Below are positions 16,783 to 25,332 of a stretch of 32,562 bases of DNA, piece after piece. Location: positions 1 through 32,562 of the forward strand of contig CAISWQ010000039.1 in the NCBI GenBank assembly GCA_903889245.1, given 5' to 3'. The stretch's first letter is position 1. Each line of letters opens with the position of its first letter. The DNA comes from an uncultured Lentisphaerota bacterium (GTDB lineage Bacteria > Verrucomicrobiota > Kiritimatiellia > CAIQIC01). Below the pieces are notes generated by a model. It searched no databases and had not been told where the DNA came from. It saw only the letters and a program-made list of their open reading frames with translations. The position numbers and the translations under genes were made by a program.

Positions 16783-16791
16783 TGGCGGGAA

Positions 16792-16900
16792 TTTTTCCAA
16801 GGCTTGGAAAAAAAGCTGTGATTTTTTCCAAGGTCTGGAAAACTCGCCGCGCTTTTTTCCAAGGTTCGGAAAAACATGGTAAAAATTTCCAAGGTTCGGA
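16792..16900. repeat. Four phased copies of the TTTTCCAAG palindrome
   Basis: Copies begin their CC step at 16797, 16828, 16859 and 16889, giving periods of 31, 31 and 30 bp. The first is a perfect 21-bp palindrome. The next three keep CCAAGG but change the right half to TCTGG, TTCGG and TTCGG. The last copy ends 3 bp before the ATG of the transporter gene. Spacers differ in sequence. Confidence 0.9.
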
Positions 16901-16903
16901 CTC

Positions 16904-17791
16904 ATGAAGTTCGCGGGTGAACTGGCGGCGCTGGCGACCTCGGCCTGCTGGACGGCGAGCAGCCTGTGTTTCGCGCTGGCCGGCGCGCGCGTCGGCTCAC
17001 TGGCGGTCAATATCATCCGCCTCTCACTCGCCTTCGCGGGCTTCGTGGTCCTAGGCTTGGTGTTGCAGGGCGAGGCGCTGCCGTTCTCCGCGACCCCGGC
17101 GGCGTGGTTCTGGCTTTCGCTCTCCGGCCTGGTGGGTTTTTTCTTCGGTGATCTGTTTCTTTTCCGCGCCCTTATCGAAATCGGCCCGCGCTTGAGCATG
17201 CTGATCATGGCGCTGGCACCGCCGCTGACCGCGCTCGGCGGCTGGCTGACGCTCGACGAAAAGCTCACCGGCCTGAATCTGCTGGGCATGGCGGTGACGC
17301 TCGCCGGGGTGATGTGGGTGGTGACGGAGACGCCGGAACACGGGACGCGGCACACGTTCACCTGGCGTGGTGGGTGGCTGGCGTTCGGCGGCTGTCTCGG
17401 CCAGGCCGCGGGCGTCCTGTTGGCCAAGCCGGGCCTCGCTGGCGTGCCCTCGCCCTTTGCCGCGACGCAAATCCGGCTGGTCACCGGCCTGGTGTGTTTT
17501 CTCGCGCTGGGGGCGGCGCTGGGCTGGTATCCGCAGGTGCGCAAGGGCCTGCGCGACCGCCGTGCGCTGGCGCAGATCAGCCTGGGCGCGCTGGCTGGTC
17601 CCTTCCTCGGCGTCTCGCTGCTGCTGTTTGCGATCACGCGCATCCCGACGGGCCCGGCCCAGACCTTCGCCTCGCTGGCGCCGGTGATGATCATTCCCTT
17701 TTCCGCCTGGCTCTATCACGAGCGCATCACCTGGCGCGCGCTCGCCGGCGCGGTGCTGGCCTTTGCCGGCATCGTGCTGTTGTTCCACTGA
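16904..17791 (+). CDS. EamA/DMT-family membrane transporter
   Basis: This 295-residue inner-membrane protein has about ten hydrophobic segments and the internal two-fold repeat of the drug/metabolite transporter superfamily. Typical sequences: an LAALATSACWTASSLCF start, IIRLSLAF, GFFFGDLFLFRALIEIGPR at the end of the first half, and FASLAPVMIIPFSAWLYHERITW in the second EamA half. The substrate is unknown; in this setting export or uptake of a sugar or metabolite is conceivable but unproven. The only ribosome-binding candidate, AAGG at 16891-16894, belongs to the last palindrome of the upstream array. Its stop abuts the stop of convergent rmlC in TGATCA. Confidence 0.85.
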   Translation: MKFAGELAALATSACWTASSLCFALAGARVGSLAVNIIRLSLAFAGFVVLGLVLQGEALPFSATPAAWFWLSLSGLVGFFFGDLFLFRALIEIGPRLSMLIMALAPPLTALGGWLTLDEKLTGLNLLGMAVTLAGVMWVVTETPEHGTRHTFTWRGGWLAFGGCLGQAAGVLLAKPGLAGVPSPFAATQIRLVTGLVCFLALGAALGWYPQVRKGLRDRRALAQISLGALAGPFLGVSLLLFAITRIPTGPAQTFASLAPVMIIPFSAWLYHERITWRALAGAVLAFAGIVLLFH

Positions 17792-18364
17792 TCAACGCGC
17801 CTGAAAAACCGGCAGGCGGTCGGCGGGGATGTCGGCGAGGCAGGGATAGGAACTATCCTTGCCGGAGAGAATGGGCTGGGTGACCGGCCAGGCAATCCGC
17901 AAGGCGGGATCGTTCCAGGCAAGGCCGCCATCGTCAGTGGCACGGTAAAAGTCACTGCACTTGTAATGGACGTCGGCCAGCTCGCTCATGACGCAGAAGC
18001 CGTGCGCAAAGCCCGCGGGGATGAACACCAACTGCTGGTTTTCATCGGATAGCGGAAAACACGCCTTCTGTCCGAACGTGGGTGAACCCCGACGGATATC
18101 CACGACCACATCAAAAACCTCACCGCGGATGACGCTGACCAGCTTGGCCTGCGGATGCCGCACCTGATAATGCAATCCGCGCAAGGCGCCGCGGATGGAC
18201 CGCGAATGATTATCCTGCACAAAGGCACAGGTCACCTGCTGCGCGGCCAGTTTGTCGGCGTGATACGTCTCGCGAAAGTAGCCGCGCGGGTCGTGATAGG
18301 TTTGGGGCGTGAACAACAGCACCCCCGGCAGGACCGTCGGCTGGCAGAGCAGATCAGACATCAT
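17792..18364 (-). CDS. rfbC: dTDP-4-dehydrorhamnose 3,5-epimerase
   Basis: RmlC, 190 residues, a cytosolic cupin that epimerises dTDP-4-keto-6-deoxyglucose at C3 and C5, the third step of dTDP-L-rhamnose synthesis. Family marks: DPRGYFRETYHADK, FVQDNHSRS, RGLHYQ with the catalytic His, EVFDVVVDIRRGSPTFG, IPAGFAHGF and VHYKCSDFY. The length is normal. Two adjacent ATGs follow CCAGGATGGA; the second (18361) has the better spacing. It is the last gene of the leftward operon, 11 bp after rmlA. There is no room for a terminator between it and the convergent transporter. Confidence 0.95.
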   Translation of the reverse strand: MMSDLLCQPTVLPGVLLFTPQTYHDPRGYFRETYHADKLAAQQVTCAFVQDNHSRSIRGALRGLHYQVRHPQAKLVSVIRGEVFDVVVDIRRGSPTFGQKACFPLSDENQQLVFIPAGFAHGFCVMSELADVHYKCSDFYRATDDGGLAWNDPALRIAWPVTQPILSGKDSSYPCLADIPADRLPVFQAR

Positions 18365-18375
18365 TCCATCCTGGT

Positions 18376-19242
18376 TCAGTTTTGCAGCAACCGCAGCAGG
18401 TAACGGCCATAGTCGGTTTTGCCCAGCCCCTCGGCCAGCCGGCGCAATTGCGTCCGGGTGATATAACCCTGGCTGTAGGCGATCTCCTCCAGACAGGCGA
18501 TCTTCAGCCCCTGCCGCTCCTCGATGGTCTGGACGAAATTCCCCGCCTGCAACAGCGACTCGTGCGTACCGGTGTCGAGCCAGGCCAGCCCGCGCCCGAA
18601 CAACTCGACCCGCAGCGCGCCGCGTTTGAGGTACACGCGGTTGAGATCGGTGATCTCCAGTTCGCCCCGCGCCGAGGGCTTGAGTCCGGCGGCAACCTGG
18701 ACCACGGAGTTGTCATAGAAATAAAGGCCGGGCACGGCGAAGTTCGACTGGGGCTGCGCCGGTTTTTCCTCGAGGCCCAGCACCCGGCCGCGCCGGTCGA
18801 ACGCCACCACGCCATAGCGCTCGGGGTCGCGGACGGGATAGCCGAAAATCAGGCCGCCCTTGCGCAACCGGCCCGCGCGCCGCAGCACCGCGGAGAAACC
18901 GTGGCCGAAGAAAATGTTATCGCCCAGGATCAGGCAGACGCTGTCACGCCCGATGAACGAACGGCCGATGATGAACGCCTGCGCCAGCCCCTCGGGGCGC
19001 GGCTGTTCGGCGTAGGCGAACCGCAGCCCCCATTGCGTGCCGTCGCCCAGCAACTCGCGGAAGCGCGGCAAATCCTGCGGCGTGGAAATGATGAGAATGT
19101 CGCGTATGCCGGCGAGCATGAGCACCGACAGGGGATAGTAGATCATCGGTTTGTCATACACCGGCAGCAGTTGCTTGCTCACGACGCGTGTGATGGGATG
19201 CAGTCGCGTGCCCGCCCCGCCTGCCAAGATGATACCCTTCAT
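18376..19242 (-). CDS. rfbA: Glucose-1-phosphate thymidylyltransferase
   Basis: RmlA, 288 residues, makes dTDP-glucose from dTTP and glucose-1-phosphate, the first step of dTDP-L-rhamnose synthesis. The start [18 protein letters not shown] holds the nucleotide-binding GGxGTRL. Then come [33 protein letters not shown] and [10 protein letters not shown]. The ATG at 19242 overlaps the rmlD stop as ATGA and is preferred over an upstream in-frame extension that lacks family similarity. The length is typical of short-form RmlA. Confidence 0.96.
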   Translation of the reverse strand: MKGIILAGGAGTRLHPITRVVSKQLLPVYDKPMIYYPLSVLMLAGIRDILIISTPQDLPRFRELLGDGTQWGLRFAYAEQPRPEGLAQAFIIGRSFIGRDSVCLILGDNIFFGHGFSAVLRRAGRLRKGGLIFGYPVRDPERYGVVAFDRRGRVLGLEEKPAQPQSNFAVPGLYFYDNSVVQVAAGLKPSARGELEITDLNRVYLKRGALRVELFGRGLAWLDTGTHESLLQAGNFVQTIEERQGLKIACLEEIAYSQGYITRTQLRRLAEGLGKTDYGRYLLRLLQN

Positions 19243-20144
19243 GACGTCTGTCCTTTTGCTGTTAGCCACGCCCGCGCCTCTTCTAACAATTCGTCCCGAT
19301 GCCGCGCAACAAATTCCGCGAGTTCCGCCTCCCACGACCGCATCACATGTAAGCCGGCCTGCTTCAGCCGGGCATTTTCCAGGATCGAGTTCAGCGGCCG
19401 CCGCGCGGGCAACGGGTAAGCGGCCACCGTGCAGGGCGCCAGTTTGTGCGGCACCGCCAGCGCCGTCAGAAACTTCTCCGCCAAGTCGAACCAGGTGGCG
19501 TGGCCCCCGGCGGTCGCGTGGAAGACACCTGTGGCGCCCGCGCTGATGACAGTCTCAATCTGCTCCGCCAGCCGCCAGGACCAGGTCGGCGAGCCCCATT
19601 GCTCCGCGATGACCGGGCGCTCGCGCTCCGGTTCCGCGAGGGCGAGGCGCAGCATCGTCTTGGGGAAATTGCCGCCGTACCGCCCATAGAGCCAGGCCGT
19701 CCGCAGGATGGCAAAGCGGGCGCCGCTGGCCTGCACGGCCTGCTCGCCGGCCAGCTTCGAGGCGCCATAGGCCGAGAGCGGGTGCGGCGCGTCGTTTTCC
19801 TGGTAGGGCTGCGGTACCGGCCGCGCGCCATCAAACACATAGTCGGTGGAAATCTGCACCAGCAGCGCTCCGGCCGCGCGCGCCGCCGCGGCCAGGAGCC
19901 GCGGGGCCTCGGCGTTGACGCGCAAGGCCAGTGCGCGCTGCACCTCGCAGGCATCCACACGCGTGAACGCCGCACAGTTCACGATCACGTCAGGCCGCGC
20001 CGCGGCGACGCGGTCGCGCACCTGCGCGCCAGCGGTGATGTCGAACTCCGGGAGATCGGTGGCGATAAGCTCGTGGCGCGCCCCGAGCACCGCCTGACAA
20101 TCGCGGCCCAACTGGCCGCGCGCGCCGGTGAGCAGGATTTTCAT
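19239..20144 (-). CDS. rfbD: dTDP-4-dehydrorhamnose reductase
   Basis: RmlD, 301 residues, NAD(P)H-dependent short-chain reductase for the last step to dTDP-L-rhamnose. It starts [15 protein letters not shown] (nucleotide-binding GxxGxxG) and carries [21 protein letters not shown] and the catalytic [10 protein letters not shown]. It overlaps both neighbours by ATGA. dTDP-glucose 4,6-dehydratase (RmlB), needed between RmlA and RmlC, is not in this window and must be encoded elsewhere. Confidence 0.95.
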   Translation of the reverse strand: MKILLTGARGQLGRDCQAVLGARHELIATDLPEFDITAGAQVRDRVAAARPDVIVNCAAFTRVDACEVQRALALRVNAEAPRLLAAAARAAGALLVQISTDYVFDGARPVPQPYQENDAPHPLSAYGASKLAGEQAVQASGARFAILRTAWLYGRYGGNFPKTMLRLALAEPERERPVIAEQWGSPTWSWRLAEQIETVISAGATGVFHATAGGHATWFDLAEKFLTALAVPHKLAPCTVAAYPLPARRPLNSILENARLKQAGLHVMRSWEAELAEFVARHRDELLEEARAWLTAKGQTS

Positions 20145-20701
20145 GGTGGGGACGCGGGTGGCTTGGGGTCCTCGGGCCGGGTGCGCTCCAGCGCCTCCAG
20201 GCGTTGCTCGAGCAGCGCCACGCGTCGCGCGGTGCGCGCCACATCGTCACGCGCGCGGGAGAGCATGATGGAAAAGTGGAAGGACACCAGCAGCAGGAAG
20301 GCAAACACCACGATGACAATGGCGGTGACATACTGCATGCCGGTGACACGCTGAAGCCAGGCCAGGATGGTCGTGGGATAGAGCGCAAAAACCAGAATGA
20401 CCAAGCCGGTGGCGACCCAGAGCAAGGCATAGCGCTCGTGCATCTGGGTCCGGCGCACCGCCTCCAGCGTGGCGATGAGCATCAGGAAGCTCAAGAGCCC
20501 GGTGACCACCCGCAGCTTGAGTTCCATTGTCACCCGGTCCGCCGTGAGTCCCGGCGTGATGCCCGACAGGAACAGCACCAGCACAATACCGAGCAAGAGT
20601 CCTGCGATGGCCAGCCCACGCCGCCGTTTGCGCAACGCGACGAAGGCCAGCCCGCTGACCAGCACCAGTACGCCGCCCAGGATGGTAAGCAGATGCGTCA
20701 T
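20141..20701 (-). CDS. DUF2304 membrane protein
   Basis: This is a 186-residue inner-membrane protein with about four hydrophobic segments: LLTILGGVLVLVSGLAFVAL, GLAIAGLLLGIVLVLFL, LLWVATGLVILVFAL and TAIVIVVFAFLLLVSFHFSI. The ERYALLWVATGLVILVFALYPT block and the C-terminal coiled helix VALLEQRLEALE are typical of DUF2304, which commonly accompanies DPM1-like GT2 enzymes. It is sandwiched by 4-bp overlaps between the GT2 gene and rmlD. A role with the GT2 partner in moving or using a polyprenyl-linked sugar is inferred from this pairing. Confidence 0.8.
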   Translation of the reverse strand: MTHLLTILGGVLVLVSGLAFVALRKRRRGLAIAGLLLGIVLVLFLSGITPGLTADRVTMELKLRVVTGLLSFLMLIATLEAVRRTQMHERYALLWVATGLVILVFALYPTTILAWLQRVTGMQYVTAIVIVVFAFLLLVSFHFSIMLSRARDDVARTARRVALLEQRLEALERTRPEDPKPPASPP

Positions 20702-21450
20702 GGGTGGCCGTCCCCCGTCAGCGCCTGCCGCGCCAGCCGCGCATCCACAGCCCGCGCACGATCCACGAGCAGGGCCAGGGTCACCTTGAGCGCATAATAG
20801 AACGCGGTGCGCCGGCCGATGCTCGAACGCCCCGCCTGGCGCTCCCGGAAGGCGACCGGCGCCTCGGCGACGCGATAGCCCTGCCGCGTCAGCAGCGCCA
20901 GCGATTCCGGTTCGGGGTAGTCCGCCGGGTAGGTCGCCGCGAAGAAGCGGAGGGCATGGTGGTTGACCAGTTGAAAACCGCTGGTCGGGTCGGTGATGCG
21001 CTGGCGGCAGGCATAGGTCAGCAGGCGGGCCAGCGCGCCGATCGCCACACTGCGCCAGCGCGTGCTGGTGACCGCGCCCTGGCCGAGGAAGCGCGAACCG
21101 ATGACCACGTCGGCGCCCATCTCGCGCTGCGTCGCGAACAGCCGGGGAATTTCCGCGGGCGGATGCTGACCATCGCCATCAATGCGGAGGGCATAGCGGC
21201 AGCCGCGCGCCACCGCCAACGCAAACCCCGCCTGCATCGCACCGCCGACCCCGAGGTTGCAGGGCAGGTCGAGCACCAAGGCTCCGCGCGCGCGGGCGAC
21301 GCCGGCGGTGTCATCGCTGGAACAATCGTTGATCACGGCCACCGGCAGCCCGGGGTAGAGCGCGGCCACCTCGTCCAGCAGCGGGCCCAGCGCGGCCGCC
21401 TCGTTGAACGCGGGAATGAGCAGTATGGTTTCGCGTTGCCAGTGATCCAT
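20698..21450 (-). CDS. Family 2 glycosyltransferase (DPM1/polyprenyl-phosphate type)
   Basis: This 250-residue transferase probably moves a sugar from a nucleotide donor onto polyprenyl phosphate or a glycan. GT-A features: ILLIPAFNEAAALGPLL, the nucleotide-binding AVINDCSSDDT, the metal-binding RIDGDGQH near residues 98-105 and the VIGSRFLGQG block of DPM-like enzymes. It has no long C-terminal membrane region. The DUF2304 partner may supply the membrane anchor. The start at 21450 follows GAGGCAAGACC. It heads the five-gene leftward operon. Confidence 0.85.
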   Translation of the reverse strand: MDHWQRETILLIPAFNEAAALGPLLDEVAALYPGLPVAVINDCSSDDTAGVARARGALVLDLPCNLGVGGAMQAGFALAVARGCRYALRIDGDGQHPPAEIPRLFATQREMGADVVIGSRFLGQGAVTSTRWRSVAIGALARLLTYACRQRITDPTSGFQLVNHHALRFFAATYPADYPEPESLALLTRQGYRVAEAPVAFRERQAGRSSIGRRTAFYYALKVTLALLVDRARAVDARLARQALTGDGHP

Positions 21451-21556
21451 GGTCTTGCCTCGTGCCGTCGGCGGGAGGATAGCGGCTCCGGCGTAGCGCC
21501 ACAAACAAGAAAACGGGGCGCCATCAGGCTGCCGCGCCGGCGCGACCGGGGCCGAC

Positions 21557-21604
21557 GTTCCAAGGTTGGGAACGGCAGGCCGGTTGTTTTCCAAGGCTTG
21601 GAAA
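21557..21604. repeat. Two phased copies of the TTTTCCAAG palindrome
   Basis: GTTCCAAGGTTGGGAAC (21557-21573) is degenerate. TTTCCAAGGCTTGGAAA (21588-21604) is perfect. Their CC steps are 31 bp apart. They lie in the divergent region between the leftward GT2 operon (start 21450) and the rightward regulator/export operon (start 21729), so they could affect either. Confidence 0.85.
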
Positions 21605-21728
21605 TCCCGCTGCCGCCGGACGGGTGAAATTGGGGCTCGACAACCGCGTCACCGCCGGTTACAAGTTTCACACTTTTCTGAAAGTTCACAATGCCGCGGC
21701 CGACCGCGGCGGCGGGAAAGGCGGGCCT

Positions 21729-22259
21729 ATGGGACGAACAACCAAGGACACAAGCGAAACGGCGGCGCGACCGCTGGCGCGCGAGGTGCGCCGGCGCCTG
21801 GCGGCCGCCGGCGGCCGGACCTCGCACGACCTCGGTCTCGGCCGCATCGTCGGGCAGATGGTGGTCTATCTCTATCTCTGGGAGGGCGACTGCTCCCTGG
21901 ATCAGATCGCGGAGGAACTGGGCTTGAGCAAGGCGGCGGTCAGTGTGGCCGCACGCCAGCTCGAACACCTTGGCCTGATCCGCCGGACGTGGCGCGAGGG
22001 CGACCGGCGCAAGTACTACCGGACCGCGGACAACATCGGCATCGCCCTGCGCCAGGGCCTGTTGAGCATCGTCCTCAACAAGATCGAGGCCATGGCGGGC
22101 GAGTTGGATGCCGCGCAGGCCGCCCTGGCCGCGGGCTCACGTCAGGAGGCCGACCTCCAGTTTCTGGCGGGGCGCGTGAAGCGCGCCCAAGTGCTGCGCG
22201 AGCGGGCCGACAAGATGCTCGGTCATCCGTTGCTCTCCCTGCTCATCCCGAACCGGTGA
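21729..22259 (+). CDS. GbsR/MarR-like winged-helix regulator
   Basis: This is a 176-residue DNA-binding protein. The winged helix spans about residues 40-110: GQMVVYLYLWEGDCSLDQIAEELGLSKAAVSVAARQLEHLGLI, then the wing RRTWREGDRRKYY. The GRIVGQM lead-in and the C-terminal helices resemble the GbsR subgroup. The ATG at 21729 is chosen because GGGAAAGGCGGG precedes it. It opens the operon for polysaccharide export, 5 bp before the permease, and faces the GT2/rhamnose operon across a 278-bp divergent gap. Control of one or both operons is likely by position. The effector is unknown. Confidence 0.78.
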   Translation: MGRTTKDTSETAARPLAREVRRRLAAAGGRTSHDLGLGRIVGQMVVYLYLWEGDCSLDQIAEELGLSKAAVSVAARQLEHLGLIRRTWREGDRRKYYRTADNIGIALRQGLLSIVLNKIEAMAGELDAAQAALAAGSRQEADLQFLAGRVKRAQVLRERADKMLGHPLLSLLIPNR

Positions 22260-22264
22260 ACACG

Positions 22265-23143
22265 ATGCCAGCCCGTTCTCCCATGAAAACGGCCGCGAGT
22301 GCGGTGGTGCTCTATACCGCGGACTCGCGGCGGCGCACGGGTTTCTGGCGCAGCCTGGCGGGCATGGCGGGCAATATCTGCCGCGCCCGCGAGCTGATCC
22401 GGCAACTGTTCATTCGCGACTATCTGGCGGTACACAAGAAGTCCTTCCTCGGCCTGGCGTGGATCGTTCTCGCGCCGGTGGTGGCCACCTTGTCATGGCT
22501 GTTCATGAACGCGGCGGGCGTCCTGCAGCCGGGGACCACCGGCGTTCCCTACCCCGTTTATGTCCTGCTGGGCACAACGCTGTGGGGCCTCTTCACCGGT
22601 TTCTACCAATCGGCCACGCAGACCCTGACGGCGGCCCAGAGCTACATTCTCCAGGTCCGCTATCCACACGAAGTGTTGCTGGTGAAACAGGCGCTGGAAC
22701 AAACGGTCAATTTCGCGGCGGCGCTGGCGGTCAATCTGCTGGCGTTCCTGTGGTTCGGCGTGCGGCCCAGTTGGCTGCTGCTCCTGTTGCCGCTGACCAC
22801 CCTGCCGTTGTTCTTCCTGGGCGCGGGACTGGGTTTGATCATGGCCGTGCTGGGCGTGGTGGCCGCGGAATTCAAGCGCCTCTGCGAGGTCGCACTGGGC
22901 CTGATGTTGTTCATCACGCCGGTGCTCTACAATCCGGCCGCGCTCGGTCCGCGCTTTCAGGAGGTGCTGCGCTGGAATCCGCTGACGCACCTGCTCGACA
23001 CGGCGCGCAGCACGATGCTCGCCGGCACGGTGCCGGACCCGCTGGCGTTCGCCTGCTCCAGCCTCTTTGCCCTGGCCGTCTTTCTGCTGGCCTGGCGGTT
23101 GTTTTATGTCTCGGAACACCGCGTGATCGAAAAGCTCTTTTGA
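22265..23143 (+). CDS. wzm: O-antigen/polysaccharide ABC exporter, permease
   Basis: This 292-residue ABC-2 type inner-membrane protein moves a finished polyprenyl-linked polysaccharide across the membrane. The start LIRQLFIRDYLAVHKKSFLGLAWIVLAPV is the amphipathic entry helix of Wzm/TagG permeases, followed by six hydrophobic segments and a late FITPVLYNP with RFQEVLRWNPLTHLLDTAR. The ATG at 22265 lies 5 bp after the regulator stop; an ATG six codons later is an alternative. Its ATPase partner begins 6 bp downstream. Confidence 0.9.
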   Translation: MPARSPMKTAASAVVLYTADSRRRTGFWRSLAGMAGNICRARELIRQLFIRDYLAVHKKSFLGLAWIVLAPVVATLSWLFMNAAGVLQPGTTGVPYPVYVLLGTTLWGLFTGFYQSATQTLTAAQSYILQVRYPHEVLLVKQALEQTVNFAAALAVNLLAFLWFGVRPSWLLLLLPLTTLPLFFLGAGLGLIMAVLGVVAAEFKRLCEVALGLMLFITPVLYNPAALGPRFQEVLRWNPLTHLLDTARSTMLAGTVPDPLAFACSSLFALAVFLLAWRLFYVSEHRVIEKLF

Positions 23144-23149
23144 GGACGC

Positions 23150-24394
23150 ATGGAACTCGCGCACGACACCGTCATTCAGGTTGCGGGGCTGCACAAGAAA
23201 TTCTGCCGCCACCTGCGGCGCAGCATGTTCTATGGCACGCTGGACGTGACGCGCGACATGCTCGGCTGGCGCTACGCAACCGGTGTGTTGCGGCCGCGTG
23301 AGTTTTGGGCGCTGGAGGACGTGAGCTTCGAGCTCAAGCGGGGCGAGGCGCTGGGCATCATCGGGCCGAACGGCTCCGGCAAGACCACGCTGCTGCGCAT
23401 TCTCAACGGCATTTTCCCGCCGGACCGTGGCTGGGCGGCGGTCCGGGGCCGGATCGGCGCGCTGATCGCCGTCGGCGCCGGCTTCCACCCCAACATGACC
23501 GGCCGGGAGAACATCCGGCTCAACGGCACGATTCTGGGCCTGACCCGCCGCGAGATCGAGGAGCGGTTCGAGGCGATCGTGGAGTTTGCCGACATCGGTG
23601 AATTTCTCGACGCCCCGGTGGCCACCTATTCCTCCGGCATGACGGTGCGGCTGGGTTTTGCCATCGCGGTTCACGCCACGCCGGAAATCCTGCTGGCCGA
23701 CGAGGTGCTCGCCGTCGGCGACCTGCGTTTTGCGCTCAAGTGCTACCGCAAGATCGCGGAATACCGCCGCAACGGCGGTGCGTTGCTGCTGGTCAGTCAC
23801 TCGATGCAACTGGTCCGCAACGTCTGTCACCGGACGCTGTGGCTGGAGCACGGGCGCGTCCGGCAGTTGGGCGAAACCCAGGCGGTCTGCGACGCCTACG
23901 AACGCGACGTGCTGCAGCGCAGCGCCACCGCCACCAGCCGCGAGGACATCGTGCGCATCAATCACGATCCACTGGTGCAGATCGAGCGGGTGGAGTTTCT
24001 CGATGAACAGGGCCGGGCCTGCGCGGCCTTTCCCGTCGGCGCGCGGTTCCGTGCCCGCATCCATTACCACTGCCGGCGCCAGGTGACCGCGCCCATTTTT
24101 ACCCTGGCCCTGACCACGGTGGAGAACATCACCGCCGTGGCGAATTACTCCAACCTGGACGCCCCGCATCTGCTGGCGACCGCCGCAGGCCGCGGCTGGG
24201 TGGATTTTGAAATTGCCCAGCTCGCCCTCAAGCCGGGCAACTATGACTGCACGGTCAATCTCGAGGAACAAGCGCTGGACAACGTGCTCGACTGGCATGA
24301 GCGCGCCTACCGGTTTGCCGTGATCAGCGCCGAAAGTCCGTTGATGCACGGGTTGTTCCAGCCGTCCGTCCGGTGGGAGGCGGGCCGTCCATGA
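23150..24394 (+). CDS. wzt: O-antigen/polysaccharide ABC exporter, ATPase with C-terminal glycan-binding domain
   Basis: This is a 414-residue ATPase. Walker A is GPNGSGKTT near residue 75, the signature is YSSGM, Walker B is ILLADE and the H-loop is LVSHSMQ. The TGREN and GAGFHPNMTG strings are typical of the Wzt/TagH branch. Residues from about 275 form a Wzt_C beta-sandwich (VGARFRARIHYHC, PGNYDCTVNLEE) that in studied systems reads the capped end of the chain. Its presence suggests that export needs a terminal modification, fitting the methyltransferases downstream. The stop overlaps the next ATG (ATGA). Confidence 0.93.
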   Translation: MELAHDTVIQVAGLHKKFCRHLRRSMFYGTLDVTRDMLGWRYATGVLRPREFWALEDVSFELKRGEALGIIGPNGSGKTTLLRILNGIFPPDRGWAAVRGRIGALIAVGAGFHPNMTGRENIRLNGTILGLTRREIEERFEAIVEFADIGEFLDAPVATYSSGMTVRLGFAIAVHATPEILLADEVLAVGDLRFALKCYRKIAEYRRNGGALLLVSHSMQLVRNVCHRTLWLEHGRVRQLGETQAVCDAYERDVLQRSATATSREDIVRINHDPLVQIERVEFLDEQGRACAAFPVGARFRARIHYHCRRQVTAPIFTLALTTVENITAVANYSNLDAPHLLATAAGRGWVDFEIAQLALKPGNYDCTVNLEEQALDNVLDWHERAYRFAVISAESPLMHGLFQPSVRWEAGRP

Positions 24395-25332
24395 TGTGCG
24401 CCTGCCCAGCTTGCGACGCCGCCCTCGCCCAGAAGGCCAGCAACGCCTACGTGGTCTGCCCCGCCTGTGGCACGTGGGTGTTGCAGGCGGACGCCCCGGC
24501 CGGGGAGGACAACGCGGCGTATTTCAACGCGCACTTCCGCGAGAAAGCCTCGGCACAGCCCGATGAGCGCAAGCGCCGCATTTTTCAGGCGGCCGAGCAA
24601 CGCGACCATGCGCGGCGGGCTGCGGAGCAGGACCGCTTTCTGACCCACGTGCAGAACCTGCAGGCGCAACTCCTGCAGCCGGGCCAGCGTGTGCTTGAGA
24701 TCGGCTTCGGAGACGGCGACGTGCTCGCCCGCCTGTTGCAGTCCGGCGTGGACGCCTGGGGTGAGGACCTCGCGTTGACCGCTGTGCGGAATTTCCAGGA
24801 GCAGCATCCGGGTTATGCCCGGCGTGCAGGCCTTCCGGGCGCCACGGCGGGCGCCTTCCACCTCATCTATGCCGCCGCCCTCTTTGAGCATCTGGATGAC
24901 CCGCGGGTTTTTCTGCATGACATCCAGAAGCGGCTGCAGCCCGGTGGCCGGCTGGTGTTGGACCAGATTCCGCTGGCCAGCGCCGGCCCCGCCGATCTCT
25001 CGCCGGCCGATGACATCTGTTTTTGGAAACCCTGTCATCGCGTGTTGCACTCGCTGGCCGGCCTGCAACAGTTGGCGGGCGCGACAGGTTTCCGCGTGCT
25101 GGCCGTGGCCGCGATGGATAGCTTCAACTACCGCGTCTTGAGCCTGCATCGCCGCGCCGGTTATCCGGCCATCGAAACCTTGCGCAATGCCTGCCTGGTG
25201 GACGCGCGCCTGCCGGGACTCCTGCGCTACCGCTGGCTGTGCTGGCGCGCACAACACATCCGGTCACGCTGTCAGGTGGCCTCGGTTGTTTTGCAACCCC
25301 TGGCAGCCGATACACAGGGAGCACCGACATGA
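24391..25332 (+). CDS. SAM-dependent methyltransferase with N-terminal zinc ribbon
   Basis: This is a 313-residue cytosolic enzyme. Residues 3-30 hold two CxxC pairs (CPAC near the start and CPACGTW), a zinc ribbon. The class I Rossmann core begins at RVLEIGFGDGDVLARLL (SAM-binding glycines), with an LPGATAGAFHLIYAAALFEHL motif and RLQPGGRLVLDQIP. The arrangement resembles sugar or glycan methyltransferases with zinc-binding N-termini. Next to Wzt_C it could add the chain-terminating cap. The target atom is not evident. Both ends overlap neighbours by 4 bp. Confidence 0.8.
   Translation: MMCACPACDAALAQKASNAYVVCPACGTWVLQADAPAGEDNAAYFNAHFREKASAQPDERKRRIFQAAEQRDHARRAAEQDRFLTHVQNLQAQLLQPGQRVLEIGFGDGDVLARLLQSGVDAWGEDLALTAVRNFQEQHPGYARRAGLPGATAGAFHLIYAAALFEHLDDPRVFLHDIQKRLQPGGRLVLDQIPLASAGPADLSPADDICFWKPCHRVLHSLAGLQQLAGATGFRVLAVAAMDSFNYRVLSLHRRAGYPAIETLRNACLVDARLPGLLRYRWLCWRAQHIRSRCQVASVVLQPLAADTQGAPT

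Noticed and set aside
16792-16900. Palindromes read as intrinsic terminators
   Set aside because: The T-run precedes and the A-run follows the stem on either strand, the reverse of a terminator. Copies also lie 3-30 bp before start codons.
16792-16900. Palindrome array read as a short CRISPR
   Set aside because: Spacers are only about 10 bp, repeats decay strongly, and no cas genes are present.
22265-24394. Teichoic acid exporter TagGH instead of Wzm/Wzt
   Set aside because: The ATPase carries a Wzt_C-like domain and the locus has rhamnose and GT genes; nothing for teichoic acid polymer synthesis is present.
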